A stretch of DNA of 64,000 nt from Apricaphanius iberus (Eukaryota; Chordata; Actinopteri; Cyprinodontiformes; Aphaniidae). Where the stretch lies: NCBI GenBank assembly GCA_028564705.1, contig JAPXFQ010000256.1, forward strand, positions 1 through 64,000. The letters run 5' to 3'. Position 1 is the first letter of the stretch, and the number at the start of each line of letters is the position of its first letter. This document shows, in pieces, positions 11,495 to 23,575 of this stretch. A model generated the notes under the pieces. That model did not search any database. It saw only the letters and a list, made by a program, of their open reading frames with translations, and had not been told where the DNA came from. The position numbers were made by a program, and so were the translations under genes.

Positions 11495-11964
11495 CAGCTT
11501 AGTAGTTGGTGTCGTGGTGGGCAAAGCTTGCACCTTCGCAGGACAACAGCTTCTCAAACTGGGCGATTAGGCCAGGTTCCCTGACGCTCTCTGACATAGG
11601 CTCCCTCGCACATTTTGAGCTCAATGGAGATGGCGCCCTACTCCCAGGTTCTGGATCCTTCCTCCTCTGCTGGACTGGGTCTTCCCCCACAGGAGCAGTC
11701 TCAGCTCCGTCCATGGACAGTCCGAATATTTATCGCCGTCAGCTCAGAGACCAGAGTCGACTGGGAGCTTCCAGAGTGTCAGGAGGAGGAGGCCAGCCGA
11801 CTGCTAAGGAGCGGTCCCCAGTCAGGGTCCTCCCACAAGTTACATATCTGTGCTTCACGCGCATGAAAATGGTATATTTTGAAGCGTCACCAGTTTGCTT
11901 TGAACAAATGTTCAAGCATCAAGCTAGGGGAGTGTGGCGCCTTTTGGTCACGTTTGTCGTGTTT
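11495..11964 (+). repeat. Degenerate 470-bp direct repeat, copy 2
   Basis: Shares its start and the ordered blocks named for copy 1. It carries a 158-codon open frame (11506-11982), but copy 1 has no equivalent frame, so I do not call it coding. The pair could be two insertions of one dispersed element, or internal repeats or long terminal repeats of a larger element; ends of the TG...CA type expected for retroviral-type LTRs are not visible. Confidence 0.65.
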
Positions 11965-12929
11965 GGTGTGAAAACACTGTAAGATCCCACCTCCCTCCCG
12001 CTCTCTCTGCAGTTTATTTCATCAGTCCCTTACAGAGTTCCTGGCCCTCCTTCTCCAGTGACACCATCTCAATTTATGCTGCTTTTCAATAAATATTTTA
12101 AAACTCGCAAATGGTCAGTCTGTAGTGTTCTGCATGTGGGTCAAGAAATTAAATATGGAAATGGCAGATAGTAAGTCTGATTTATTTCCAGTGAGGGTTG
12201 GACTCTGCCACAGTTGCCCTTTCTTACCAATTCTTTTCATAATCTTCATGGACAGGATTTCTAGGCCCAACTAGGGTGTTGAGGGGATCTGTTTTGGTGA
12301 CCTCAGGATCAGGTCTCTGCCTTTGGCAGATAAGGTTCTAATGGCTTCATCAGAACTTAGTCTCCAGCTTTCACTGCAGTAGTTAGCAGCTGAGTTTAAA
12401 GCATCCAGGATCAGCACTTCCATGTCTGAGACCACAGTCTTAGCTTAGAGTAGTCTGCAGTTCGACCCCAAGTGGAAAAGTTCTGGAACTGCTCCCATTT
12501 GAAACCATCTGAAAAAGGTAGGGCAATCTGGTGTACTTCAAGCTGATTGGAGGACGCACCAGCAAGTGTCTGCCTAGCATGATTTGTCTTTAGCCAACCA
12601 GTAAAGACTGTTAAATCCACTGGTAAATCAAGCTCTTGCCAAATCCAGTTGGAAGAAAGGCACACACATTGTTTCAATCAAGAAATGCACATACAGATTA
12701 AATTGTCGATTCTATGTGAATTCCACCGGTTCAGCCATGTTAGTTTTGCTAAGCCTGGGCACTTGCTTCTATTGCCATACCTAGACAGATGTACCCACCC
12801 CAAAACACAATGCTAACAAAGGATTTGTCCGCCCCACCAGTGGAGTTGAATCGGACGGTTGAGTTGGAGCAGTACTAGGTGGATTTTCGTGGGTTTTTAA
12901 AACTCCTTGAGAATCCTACTTGCAGTGCA
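11965..12929. other. Intergenic DNA, no call
   Basis: Mixed composition. No coding, RNA or repeat structure could be supported. Confidence 0.4.
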
Positions 12930-13125
12930 AGGTTAGGAATACGGAGTGAAAGAGTGACAGATGGTTTGGTGCTGCGGGCGTACACCTGTCTTTTGTGGTG
13001 AAGAGAGAGTTGGAAAATAAAGCTTTCGTTTTACCGGTCAATCTAGGTTCCTACCCTCATCTATGGTCATGAATTCTGGGTAGTGACAGAACAAGATCAC
13101 GGGTACATACAGCTGGATGGATGGA
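12930..13125 (+). mobile_element. Relic of the RTE/Rex3-like LINE 3' end
   Basis: Bases 12990-13085 (tttgtggtgaagagagagtt, gttcctaccctcatctatgg, then tggtcatgaattctgggtag) match the better preserved LINE copy at 47641-48339 in the block reading VVKREL...VPTLIYGHE. A short tggatggatgg tail follows. The copy is internally shortened and has no open frame. Confidence 0.65.
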
Positions 13126-14338
13126 TACAAAAGCAAAGAAGGGGTCCCACATCTTGTTGCATGATTTAACATTAGTGTTTGTGTACCTTTGCACATACTT
13201 CTGTGATTCAAATGTTCTTTTTTTGTTCCAATAGGTGTCAAAGCAGAGGGGACCTCCATTTTGATAAGTAGTCTTATCAGACGTTAGTGGATAAAGGTAT
13301 TGGATTATGTATTTTCGTTATGCATACAAGACAATGTAGGACCAGAATAAAGTATATAATTGAGTCAATCTTAGCAGTTCAGATTGAAGACAGCAGGCTG
13401 AAGACGTCCCTCCAGCAGACACTGACTGAAGAGAGCATGGTGTGCAGGAAGTTGATGACATCTCACACAAGCAGGGCTCGTGCCTGTATATGAGATAAAC
13501 TATCAGAAATCAAGTTAATCCCGTGAACAACTCCAATAAGATTAAAGCCATTCATGCACAAATGTATGAGGTGTTTAACCCTTCTTTTCCAATATTTTTG
13601 CCTGCATATCTCCTTTTTTTCCATGATATTGTGGTGCTAAGCACTGAAGCTGTAAGCAGAGAACATATTGCCATCAGATGGCATATAATCCTCCCTTCAA
13701 AGTGGAAAGTACAGGAAGTGCAAGCATAAGTACAAGAATCCGAGTGCTGGTTGGGAAGGATTATTTCATTAGATAACTCATCAGAAGATGTGACTGAATC
13801 ATTATTAAGAAGGTTCTTACATCTTGATAATTTACCCTCTTTTAAGGGTGGAAATGTTGAGTTAGAGGCCACAGGAGCCATGATGGGTACAGCAGTAAAA
13901 CCAAAATGCCATCTATTCCTGATTCTAAAGGAAGTTCATCGGCTGAAAAATAAAATGACCTTGGTTAAGAACCAAATGAACTGTATTGGAAAACTTATTT
14001 CAAGATTAGTTCATAACATGATCACAGGAAATCAGGGAGGCTGGAAGGGTTGAGCCAGCGACTAGTTTGAGCCACAGAGGGGCACAGATATCTTATCTCT
14101 TGGAGATGAAGACGGTACTGATTCTAAGATTTACAATCTAGATGTCTGGCAGTGCTTAACCTCTGTCTACTTTAAGCTTTTGAAACAATCATATTAAATT
14201 CTTGGTTCTATTTTAATACACAGAAATTCTTAAATTAAATAATTTAACCATTTTAACAACATATTGGTTAGAAACATGGAAAGACTGAAAGTATAGTGTT
14301 TTGGCACGATGTCCCTTAACCTCCAACACATAAGTGGC
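13126..14338. other. Intergenic DNA, unassigned open frames
   Basis: Frames of 100-109 codons on both strands around 13552-14053 overlap each other. None has a recognisable motif, and none is flanked by convincing splice sites. Confidence 0.35.
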
Positions 14339-14339
14339 T

Positions 14340-15996
14340 ATGTTTACATGGACACAAGTAATTGTATTAAAAGTCTGATCGGAATAAAAATGCTTAATGT
14401 AAACACACCATTCAGATTACTCTGACCTGATCAAACTCATTTGGATAAAAAATGTACTCCGATTGAGCAAGGTGGTTTATTCTGATAGTTAATCCAATTG
14501 TGGTGCTTATACACTCTTATTCTGAATGTAGGTCATTCCTGTGCATATCTGTTAAAGGTTGAATATGGAACTTTTTCCTTAAAAGCTCTATTTGAAAAAG
14601 TAATACCTCCAAAGGGAGTTTAGAGTTGTGCAGAATGAAAGTACACAATTTCTTAGTTATATTTTAACTATATACATAATAAAATAATTATTTTTACAGG
14701 AATGATGCTGTGTTTATATTTACGTTTTTCCAGCCAATGTCAGGCACAATTGTGGGTGGCCAAACACTTTTGTAAACAACCGCTGCTGTGTCTGAACCCT
14801 GTAGATTTTGTTACCGTTCTCAGAAGAGGAGCGACCTTACAAGATCTAAAACCTGAATTACTTTAGGCGAAGTCTACAGCAGATGGACAGAAATAAAAAA
14901 CTTCACTGCATCAAAACGCACACGAAATTGGCAAAATTTGTCATGGAGAAAGGTAAGATAGTTTGCGAATGGCTAAGATGCAAACAGCTAACGTTAGCTG
15001 TCTGTCTTAACAGCTTTGCAATACTTGTGTTAATTACATGACGTTGATCCTAGATATGAGAGCACTGATCATGACCCATCAACCTCCACACCGAGTAAAA
15101 TCCTCCTTCTCTGTCCAGTATAGCCGGCTCACTTTCACCGCTGTGGTGAGTGGCTATTATAAAGACTGTTCTAGCTAGCTTTCTGTATTAACACAGGTCT
15201 CCAACCGTACAACTCAGTCAAATACGCACGCTGGGAAATCTGTCAGATGTTTATGTAAATTTTAAAGTAGTGGAGAGTGGAGGATACACCCTCTCAGCCT
15301 CCGAAATAAGATGCCTAGAGGACAGGTACAAAAACGTATTGTTGCATTTGACCCATATTGTGTTATATTTATTTTTCATGTAGTATTTTTGATTTAAAAT
15401 ATTTTGATACAAAATAAACTTTTTAGAACAAAATAGTCCTTACCCTGTAAGATTCGTCGCTAGACATGTTGGCTGGTCACGGCTACAAACCTGGCATTTA
15501 CATGTCTTAAAATTAGGTTTGTTGTTGCAACTACAGCCTCAACACACAAGATGTCGCTTTGGTGCCCATGTTCGATATTTGACCTTTAAGTCACGTGTAG
15601 ACGTACAATACGTTGGCCTAAAAAATAAAGGGATTTGGTTTGTAATTTAATTGTGTACATAAGAATGAAGGCTTGTGGATGTAAAACCGTGACCAGAAAA
15701 AAAGAATTAAAAGCACGCTCTGAAGAACATCATAGTCCTCCATTTCAAACTGGTGCAGCCATGTTTGTTTACAACGGAAGTCTGCTACGTCTTCTTCTAG
15801 GGCTGTTTCTGGTACTTTGAAAGTTCTGTGTGGTTCTGCGCATCTCAAATTGATGTATTTCATTCAGACATGTACCAGATATAAATGCTTGTCATAATCT
15901 TATAGATTTCCTTAGGGTAAATGTACACAGTCAAATTCTAATCTGAACTATGATCGGATTAAAGATATTTTGCACATGTAAATTTAGCTACTGTAA
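14340..15996. mobile_element. Element with degenerate inverted ends (tttacatg...), interrupted
   Basis: The left end reads tgtttacatggacacaag and the right end is the inverse, ttgcacatgtaaatttagc. Inner parts (tctgatcggaataaaa against gatcggattaaa) also pair. Such ends are known from hAT-type MITEs of fish, but a clean target duplication is not visible. Most of the 1.66 kb is a second insertion (14556-15585), leaving about 600 bp of this element. Confidence 0.5.
14556..15585. mobile_element. TTAA-flanked element with AGG...CCT ends, nested
   Basis: TTAA at 14552-14555 and 15586-15589 flank inverted ends: left aggttgaatatggaac, right the complement of aggtcaaatatcgaac, 13 of 16 matching. The 1030-bp interior lacks a transposase frame. 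It is the second of four TTAA elements here whose ends begin AG, and it sits inside the 14340-15996 element, so it is the younger of the two. Confidence 0.65.
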
Positions 15997-17372
15997 TCAT
16001 GTACCTGCTTTTGTGACACTGGTCAATTTTCTAAATATTTATTCTCTGCTGTACATCACTTTTTGTTGGATTCGTCTGTCACGCTACCTTTGATCTGTTG
16101 TGTTTTTACTTTAGATATTTTCTGTTTTATCACTAATGCTCTGGTAATTATGGTCCTGCCTTCCTTCTGCCTACTTCCTGCTTGCTGTTGGGCCATCTGT
16201 TTCAACAAACCATTTTCATAATTTAGTGTAACCACAAAGACACGTGGCTTTAGCAACTATTTTGTCAGCCCAAGTGAAAGGAAATTGTAACTTTATATTG
16301 TGACTGAATTAGTAGTGCAAGGGGGTGCCATAGCTCCACCTGGATCAGACATAGCACCTTCATGGGGCCCGCAAGAAAATAAAAAGTACAATATTTTTCT
16401 AGTTGATGATATATTTTATAAAAGTTGTGATAATATTTAACTTCAATGCAAAATAATCCACAATGAACAGTCAATGATTAATATAGAAAAACATTAAAAT
16501 GGTAATGAGTCTTTGACTTCAATCCACATCCTGTAAACTAGTAGGTACTAGAGCTGGGCTGCTTGGGGATTATACAAGCAGAAAAAGCAAATCTGCTATC
16601 GAAAATCAAATATCGTATCTATTTAAGGCTTAACAGAGGGGTTATCAAAAAAAAAAACATTCTGCTTTTGTTGCATCTCTAGTCAACAAGTAGGAGGCAA
16701 AGCTCCATAACGCTAGTAGCATCCTGCAAAACAAATACCATTCATGTAACATTAACAATCAGGAGTTGTTATATATCATACAGCATGACAAAAATGCATT
16801 TTGTGACTTCTATAATTGATCTGTGTCTGACATTTCCAATTCATCAATGAGCTGTGAACACACAGTAAATGGAGTGTTGGAAAATAACTACCTGAGGAGC
16901 AGCAACAGGGACAGTTGAACCACTGACCTTTCAAAATTTCTCCAGGTGCCTGATTCAGACCGATTTTTTTTTTCCCCCTCTACAATTTTGTCATCTGACA
17001 CTAAGTGAAAGAACGCCCCACGTCATTGAGTTTTGGTGTTTCAGACCAAGTTTGTTTCTAAATAAATGGTTTGCGATAGTCTTGTTTTTATATGACGTTA
17101 TTGAAAAGCCATAGATTGTCTATATATTTTATTTATCGGGCCCACCATCGTTGATTGTAAGGTATCTTGAATTAGTTCTGGGGAAAGCCCTATGATTAAA
17201 TTAAAGCGTAGAACCCCCAAGAGAACCGCAACCTTCGCCATAGCGCATGTAGAAAAACAAACTGTAGTACGAATTCCTATTAAAAATGTACTTATGTCCT
17301 CAGATTTGACCACATGGCTTGCTGAAATTTACACCACTATTAGATTGAATTTCACATCAAGTAGACTTTTTT
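15997..17372. other. Intergenic DNA, no call
   Basis: AT-rich. No supported feature. Confidence 0.4.
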
Positions 17373-17667
17373 AAGGAATGCAACAATACCACGTACCAGT
17401 ACCATTATTTGTACCACTCAAAAAACAATGCAATGAATTTGAGGACAGGTTTTATTTTCTTCTCTGATTTTTATGACAAATGATAGTGAATTAGATAAAA
17501 AAATATATATATTAATAACAATGACCACAAAACAGAAATTTCAAATGAAAATTTTAATATTTTCTGTGAAATTATTGCAGTTTCTACATTCTAAGTATCG
17601 GTTCATGTTATCGGTTGACTGTAACTGATACCAATGCAGTACATAAGAACAGTATAATCCCATCCCT
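17373..17667. mobile_element. Short hAT-like element (aaggaatg...catccct)
   Basis: The left end aaggaatgcaacaatacc and right end ggtataatcccatccct-like sequence resemble the tagggatgg ends of the hAT copy at 57221. Flanking octamers actttttt (17365-17372) and acttttct (17668-17675) match at 7 of 8 positions, as expected for an aged 8-bp hAT target duplication. No coding part remains. Confidence 0.5.
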
Positions 17668-19124
17668 ACTTTTCTTACTTATTTTCTTATTTTTCATCTT
17701 GGAGAATATGTACATTTTTAATTAGATATTTCTGAAATTTTGAGTTTGTTGGAGATTTGTTTTTAGCTTTAGATGTGCTGCTCAAAGGTAAAAAATTCAA
17801 CAGGCATCATTTGACCAGTTGTAGGTTATTTTAACTCTCTCCTATTGACATATAATTTAAGGGTTATTTAGGAATGTTCATTGATTACCTTGTCAGGTTT
17901 ACAGGCATAAAGCCTCTTTTTACAAGTAGCGTAGAAACGTAATAAAACCTATTATTTATCTATTTCACTGAGAACCACATATGTAAACAAACTTGCAAAA
18001 TGATTCATTTATTTGCCCATTTAACATTTTTACAGCATTAGTTGTACAATGTATTAAAGTTTCACATTACCGAAACACAACAGGCACTTTTATTCAGCAC
18101 CAATGGTTCCTACATTATAGTTTAATCACAGTTTAAAGTATTATAGGCCCCAGTAGCATATATTTACTTCACATTAGCAGTGCTTGTCGCTGAATAAATG
18201 TCCTGAGGTGACCTCAAGGAAACATTTGTTTATTAAACCTCAATTTGCATAACAAATAACTTTTTTTTCTTTGCAAACAAACACCAATACGCTCTAGGAA
18301 GTATAAGAGCTCCAGTTCTCTATCAGTGTATCCATGTGACTGCAGATCAGTTATCCTAAAACTTCATATGCTGTTTTTTCTAATTATTTGTTTGGGTTAT
18401 CCATATAACAAAAATAATAAAATAAAGACAATGTGTGTATTCATTATAAAAAGAGTGAGAAATAAAATCCTAAATCATTATTGAATTTATTCAGGGTTGA
18501 AATTATTTACCTTCCTAGTTTTAAATGGACTTCATCAAAACGATACCAAATGGGACATTTCACTGATTTTTTAACCCATTACATGAAAAACACTTTGCAA
18601 GAAAGCAGATAAGCACACAAAATAATCAGGAACACCTTATCTAAGTCACCAACGTCTCACCTCCTTACATCCTGTTGCTGCCCCCAGGAGGGATCATGCA
18701 AACTCAAGAGGTGAGAAAAAGCGTGGTGCAAGAGGAAGAGAGGTGAAAGAAAAGCATTTATCAGACCTAAACATGCCTCTTTCTCAAGAAACAAGGCAGC
18801 ATCTCTGCAACAATTACAGTGAGGAGGTAAAAGGAGAAGTCATGGTTGGTATTCAAAGGTACAAATCTTTCGTATTTCTGAATTAATTCCTAATTAGTAC
18901 TTTACCTGTCTGCACAAACAGGCAACGGATTTGTAAGGTCTATGAAAGTTTTTGTGATCATCTTAATTTGAATGGACACAATGTCAACCAAAGATCCAGA
19001 AAAACCAAATTGTTTCGCTATACCAATAAAAACCTAATCTGACTCAGTGGCCAGCGTTGCATTTTGGTAAAGAATACTTGTTATTGCAGATGTAATAATA
19101 ATAATAATAATAATGATAATAATG
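17668..19124. other. AT-rich intergenic DNA with an AAT microsatellite
   Basis: An (ATA/AAT)n run at about 19092-19124 provides the insertion target of the next SINE. Nothing else was recognised. Confidence 0.5.
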
Positions 19125-19440
19125 AGGGCTGCGCAGTGGTTAGCGCTGTTGCCTTGCAGCAAGAAGGTTGTGGGTTCGTATCCCAGCCCAGGGTCTTTCT
19201 GCATGGAGTTTGCATGTTGTATGCGTGGGTTCTCTCCGGGTACTCCGGCTTCCTCCCACAGTCCAAAAACATGCATGATAGGTGAATTGATCACTCTAAA
19301 ATTGTCCCTATGAATGAGTGTGAATGGTTGTCTGTCTCTCTGTGTTGGCCCTGCAACAGACTGGCGTCCTGTTCAGAGTGTACCCTGCCTAACGCCTGAT
19401 AATTGCTGGGATAGGCTCCAGCTGCCCCACCAAAAAAAAA
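19125..19440 (+). mobile_element. tRNA-headed SINE
   Basis: Bases 19134-19185 hold a tRNA-like polymerase III promoter: an A-box-like gtggttagcgctgttg and a B-box-like gtgggttcgtatccc. The body (ctttctgcatggagtttgca, tactccggcttcctcccac, agtccaaaaacatgc) is one of the commonest repeats of teleost genomes. A short A-rich tail ends at 19440. A 13-bp target duplication, aatgataataatg, lies at 19112-19124 and 19441-19453. Other copies are at 21625-21993, 31033-31380 and, truncated, 37590-37735. Confidence 0.8.
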
Positions 19441-19453
19441 AATGATAATAATG

Positions 19454-19870
19454 CATTTTATTTAACAGCGCCTTTCAAGACACTCAAGGACACTGTACAT
19501 TAAAATAACATATAAAAGCACAACACAACACCAAAATATAACAAAAAACAATAAAATCAACAGACGGATCACAGGGTATTGTGGTTAGGGAAAGCTGACC
19601 TGAACAGAAAGGTTTTGAGTCTGGTTTTAAAAGGTGAAAGAGAGTGGACGTTAGGGAGGTCAGATGGTAGAGTGTTCCAAAGCCGGGGAACCGAGCAGCT
19701 CGGCTCCCCATAGTGACCAGGCGGGCCGGAGGGACGGAAAGCCGAAGGGAGGAAGAGGACCGGAGAGAGCGAGAAGGAGTATGGACGTGAAGTAGATTAG
19801 TAAGGTAAGAAGGAGCCAGGTTATGGAGGGCTTTAAAAGTGTTAAAGTGTAGTCAGTAAAACAAAATATG
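19454..19870 (+). repeat. Dispersed fish repeat (ttaacagcgcctttcaag...)
   Basis: Begins cattttatttaacagcgcct and continues with aggttttgagtctggtttta, gagtgttccaaagccggg and ggttatggagggctttaaaa. This order is familiar from multicopy sequences near fish genes. It carries no coding frame of note, and its boundaries are approximate. Confidence 0.55.
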
Positions 19871-19884
19871 AAAAATGCATTTAC

Positions 19885-20495
19885 AGTAACTTACAAAAGT
19901 ATTCACAGCCCTTGAACCTTTTCTCATCATCTGTCACATTGCAAACATTTAAACTTGGTGTGTTTTATTTGGTTGTTTTTATTTATTTTAATTTTTATAT
20001 TTAATTTATTTGTTTGTTTTATGTGATTTTATTTATTTCTGCCCAAGCCCCCAACAACTGCACATATTTAGGACATAGAAAACACTTCTTTTTTTTTCTT
20101 TTTTTTTACCAAAAATAAAATCTGAAATGTATGGCATTCCTTTGTATTCATCCACCTAAGCCAGTTCAACTCTTCTGCTTAAGAATAGCATAGTCACTGC
20201 ACAATGCTGCCACCACCAAATTACGTATGTGCATTCATGGTAATACTAATAGTAGTAGTAGTTTTACATCACTAGTACTATTTCACATGTAGTCTGAACA
20301 TTTTCAACCTTGATCCTACAATATTTACTGATTAGGCGACCTCTACGCGTAACTGTCAGCACAGTAACTACATGCACCTTTCTTTTCAAAAATATGCACA
20401 ACTTTATGTTGGTTCATCTGAACTAAAATGAAACCTCCTATGGATATACCATAATCAAATATGAAAAAGATAAGGTGTGTGAATACTTTGGCCAA
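19885..20495. mobile_element. Highly decayed Tc1-like family A copy
   Basis: The left end (cttacaaaagtattcacagc, then ccttgaaccttttctcatca) is a family A terminal repeat. The right end near 20470-20495 (ggtgtgtgaatactttggcc) is its inverted mate. The middle, including a T-rich stretch at 20090-20110, no longer resembles transposase. Confidence 0.55.
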
Positions 20496-21624
20496 AAAAT
20501 GTGTTGTTGTTTTTCCTTGTAAAAAAATACTTTGTGATTTGATCTTTCTATCTGTTGATTCTTGTTGCTAATTGTAAAGATTTATATCCTCTTAAAATAT
20601 AATGTATGCATTTATTACTAAAAAAAGAGAAACAGCTAACTTTCTTCATTTGGACCCAGTTTGTCAAAGTCACTTCAGAATGGGTCAGCCTGAGACAACA
20701 TCAGACAAACGTGTGTGTTTATCACAAAGTATTATCAGTGCATGTGTGTGTGTGCATGTGTGTGTCTGTCTGGCGGAGGGGTCATGAAAACACATTATCC
20801 TGATTTTTTTCAGCCATATCTGCTACACCTGCTGGCTTTCCACCGGGCATCTGTAAACCAGAGACACCTGTCACTGATGACCTCTGACCCCCAGCTGCAA
20901 CTCCACTCTGGAGACACATGAGACGCTTTCTAACAATATAGATGCACGGACAAACACAGGGACATACATGTATGCAGGCAGTGAAAGAGGTGAGCAGACG
21001 CCTAATTGCATTATCAGCAATAATGCGCTGGTGAACAGGTGCCTCCAAAGATTGAATCAGAAAACACACACTTTTCATGTGTGTGCGTGCCCTTTGTTTC
21101 TCCTTTATACAGTAGAACAGACATCCCCATATGTTTTTAACCCCTGTTTAGACCTGGCATTAGGGTCTGTGGGTGTGTCCTTTGTGTATTTGTGTGCAAA
21201 TAAGCTGCCAGTGGAGAACAGAAGGCTTCAGGTCAGTTATCTCCTTATGTGAGTGTTTGCTGTTACCACAGTGCTCTGGCTTCTGTGCAACAACTGAAGG
21301 AAATTTACACTGACATTAAGATAACACCCGTTCCCCTCTTGTCCTGCCAAATCCATGCACAAATTAAAACCAAGAAAGCAGATAGATATGATATAGAGAT
21401 TATCCCTGAAGAACACTCATGGGAATAAAAGTAATTGGATTAGGAGTGAGAGTCACACAGAGAACTAGAACAAAACAAAAACAGACGAATAAAACGTGAG
21501 AAAAGATAATTATTATTGTGGCTTTCCCACAATAATATAAGGTTATACACAGAGCTAACAATACATATTTTTTGTTTTAGAAATTCGTTTAAGGAAACAA
21601 ATGTCCATCCTAGTCAAATATCCA
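20496..21624. other. Intergenic DNA, no gene seen
   Basis: A TG microsatellite lies at about 20740-20766. Overlapping frames on both strands at 20602-21252 have no recognisable motif. Confidence 0.4.
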
Positions 21625-21993
21625 TCCATTATCTATACCGTCCATCCTCTATCCCAGGGTCGCGGTGAGGCTGGTGCCTGTCTCCAGCAATCATTGGTCA
21701 AAAGGCAGGGTACACTCTGTACATGTCTCCAGTCCATTGCAGGGTAACACGGATACAAGAAGGACAAACAACCATGCACGCACACATTCACACCTAAGGG
21801 CAAGTTAAAGAGACCAATTAACCTAAAAGTCAAGCTTTTGGACTGTGGGAGGAAGCCAGGGTACCAGGGAGGGAAGCTACGCATGCACAGGGAGAAAATG
21901 ATAATTCCATGCAGAAAGACCCTTGGCCGGGAATCAAACCCAGGACCTTCTTGTTACGAGACAACCAGGCAGCTGCCAATGTGCAGCCCTTCA
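21625..21993 (-). mobile_element. tRNA-headed SINE, reverse orientation
   Basis: The reverse complement contains the SINE head (21925-21985; inverse of the A/B boxes, seen here as gggaatcaaacccaggacc) and body (gactgtgggaggaagccagg at 21841-21860). It is more diverged than the 19125 copy. Confidence 0.7.
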
Positions 21994-22059
21994 TAGACAA
22001 AGAAAACCAGGAAAAATACAAAAACATTTTTAAATATTTATTCAATCTATAGGGGAAAA

Positions 22060-22210
22060 AACTATATCCAAACCAATCTAGGCCTCAATAGGATTTAAGT
22101 CCGTACTTTGACTAGGCCACTCCAAAGAATTCTTTTTGCTTTCCTGAGCAATTCAGAAGTGGATTCTATAATTTGAATCATTATTGCTTAATCCCAAGGT
22201 CTGACCCTAA
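22060..22210 (-). mobile_element. Tc1-like fragment, reverse orientation
   Basis: The reverse strand of a transposase segment is recognised by ccgtactttgactaggccac and tttcctgagcaattcagaag. The fragment is isolated and broken. Confidence 0.45.
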
Positions 22211-22710
22211 CTGAGGTAAGTGAGGCATGCAGGCATTTTGATGCTGTTTCAGATCCTTTGTGACTTCCTGGATGAGTCGTCAACGAGATTTTGGAGCAAA
22301 TTTCCCTCCTGGGAAGGTTCATCGTTGTTGCATAGTTCTCTCCATTTGTGGATATATAGATCTTGCTGTGGCTTGTGAAACTGAACTTAAAAGTGTGTTA
22401 ATTGCAGGTATTTCATATTTTAAAGGAGACATTTTGACAATTTTTTACTATTTAAAATAGGTCTGTGAGTTCCAGAAAACATGTTTCTGAAGTTGTTCCT
22501 GGAAACAGCTTGTAGGAAACAATCATTACCAACCTGTATTTCCCTCTGTTTCAGCCCCTGGGAGATTGTGCTGTTTTCTGCTGCTCATTACATATTACAT
22601 GAGCTCCTGATAACTTGGCCACGCCCAAAGCTTCTAGAATCTTTGCTCATGCCCACCACTCACATAGTGACTGTTACCAGTATGTGTGAAAGTTGCAGAC
22701 ATGGCTGCAG

Positions 22711-22810
22711 TAGTTCAACCATACAAAAAGGTAGTTCAACCATACAAAAATAATCATTCAACCATACAAAAAATATATATATACTAAAAAAAAATAGTTC
22801 AACCATACAT
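22711..22810 (+). repeat. Tandem repeat of ~20-bp unit
   Basis: Four near copies of tagttcaaccatacaaaaa. The third is altered (catt in place of gtt) and the fourth is separated from it by an AT run. Confidence 0.85.
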
Positions 22811-23039
22811 GTTTGAACCAGAATCTTCTGCCATAGAAGGGGAGAATTTAGCAAGATACTTCTGAATGGTTATTGAAGAAATGGCTTAAAGTTAAAAGAG
22901 TATATTTAACTGCTTACTGGCACTCCCATATCTTCCTGAGACGCCGACTCTAAAGCCTTCTAGCTCGATCTGGCTGACTCCAGCTCTCTAGCACCATGGA
23001 GACACAGCTGTTTGAGATCTGTACGGCTGCATATCCTCA

Positions 23040-23205
23040 GTTTTCCCCCAGGTTGGAGTAGCTCAGATTGGTGGCTCGTCTGCCATCTTCTGCCCACAGT
23101 TTGAGTTGCTTCTGTCGGTGGCGCATCTCCCCTCTCTTCCGCAGATTTTGAGTTCTTTCTTGCGGCAGCGCATCTCCCGTCTTCCCCGCCCTTACCGCCA
23201 GCATC
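23040..23205 (+). repeat. Degenerate tandem repeat (~60-bp unit)
   Basis: Three diverged units each contain an agtttgagt / ggagtagct-like start and a ggtggcgcatctccc / gcagcgcatctcccg end. Confidence 0.6.
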
Positions 23206-23575
23206 TTACCATAAAAACTAAATTAAACCCATGCCGCTTTTCTTCCCTTTTCGACTGGGATGAAATGTTTTGATCTCTTCTGACCACCCAAAAACTTAAC
23301 ATTTTGTATGGTGCTTCAACATGGTGCTTCCTAATCTGAATGGTAACTGTTGTTTACTGCTGTACCTGGTGGGTGGAGACAGTGCTCTGAGAGGGCGTGG
23401 ATATTCCAATATTCCGGCTTGTGACGTAGAAAGATTTTGAACAGCTCACTCAGAGACTGAAGGCAGGATGAAGTCAGAAACCCCTATCTCAGTCAAAACA
23501 GCATTTATGGGTTTTTTCCCCAAAAATTGGTATGCATGTATATGCACCAGAGACACACAATAAAACCTCCTTTAA

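Larger units (their letters stand above)
22424..23571. mobile_element. TTAA-flanked element with AGG...CCT ends (third copy type)
   Basis: TTAA at 22420-22423 and 23572-23575 flank ends aggagacattttgaca (left) and the complement of aggaggttttattgtg (right). At 1148 bp it has two internal tandem arrays, 22711-22810 and about 23040-23205, and no transposase. TTAA duplication with AG-starting ends is Kolobok-like, as at 6423 and 14556. Confidence 0.6.

Noticed and set aside
10365..11964. LTR retrotransposon flanked by long terminal repeats
   Set aside because: No TG...CA ends, primer-binding site or polypurine tract was seen, and the space between is too short for coding regions.
19134..19190. 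A genuine tRNA gene
   Set aside because: A/B-box-like sequences are part of a SINE head; no cloverleaf with proper acceptor stem could be drawn.
19034..19313. Several overlapping frames on both strands
   Set aside because: They derive from the SINE and the adjacent AAT microsatellite.
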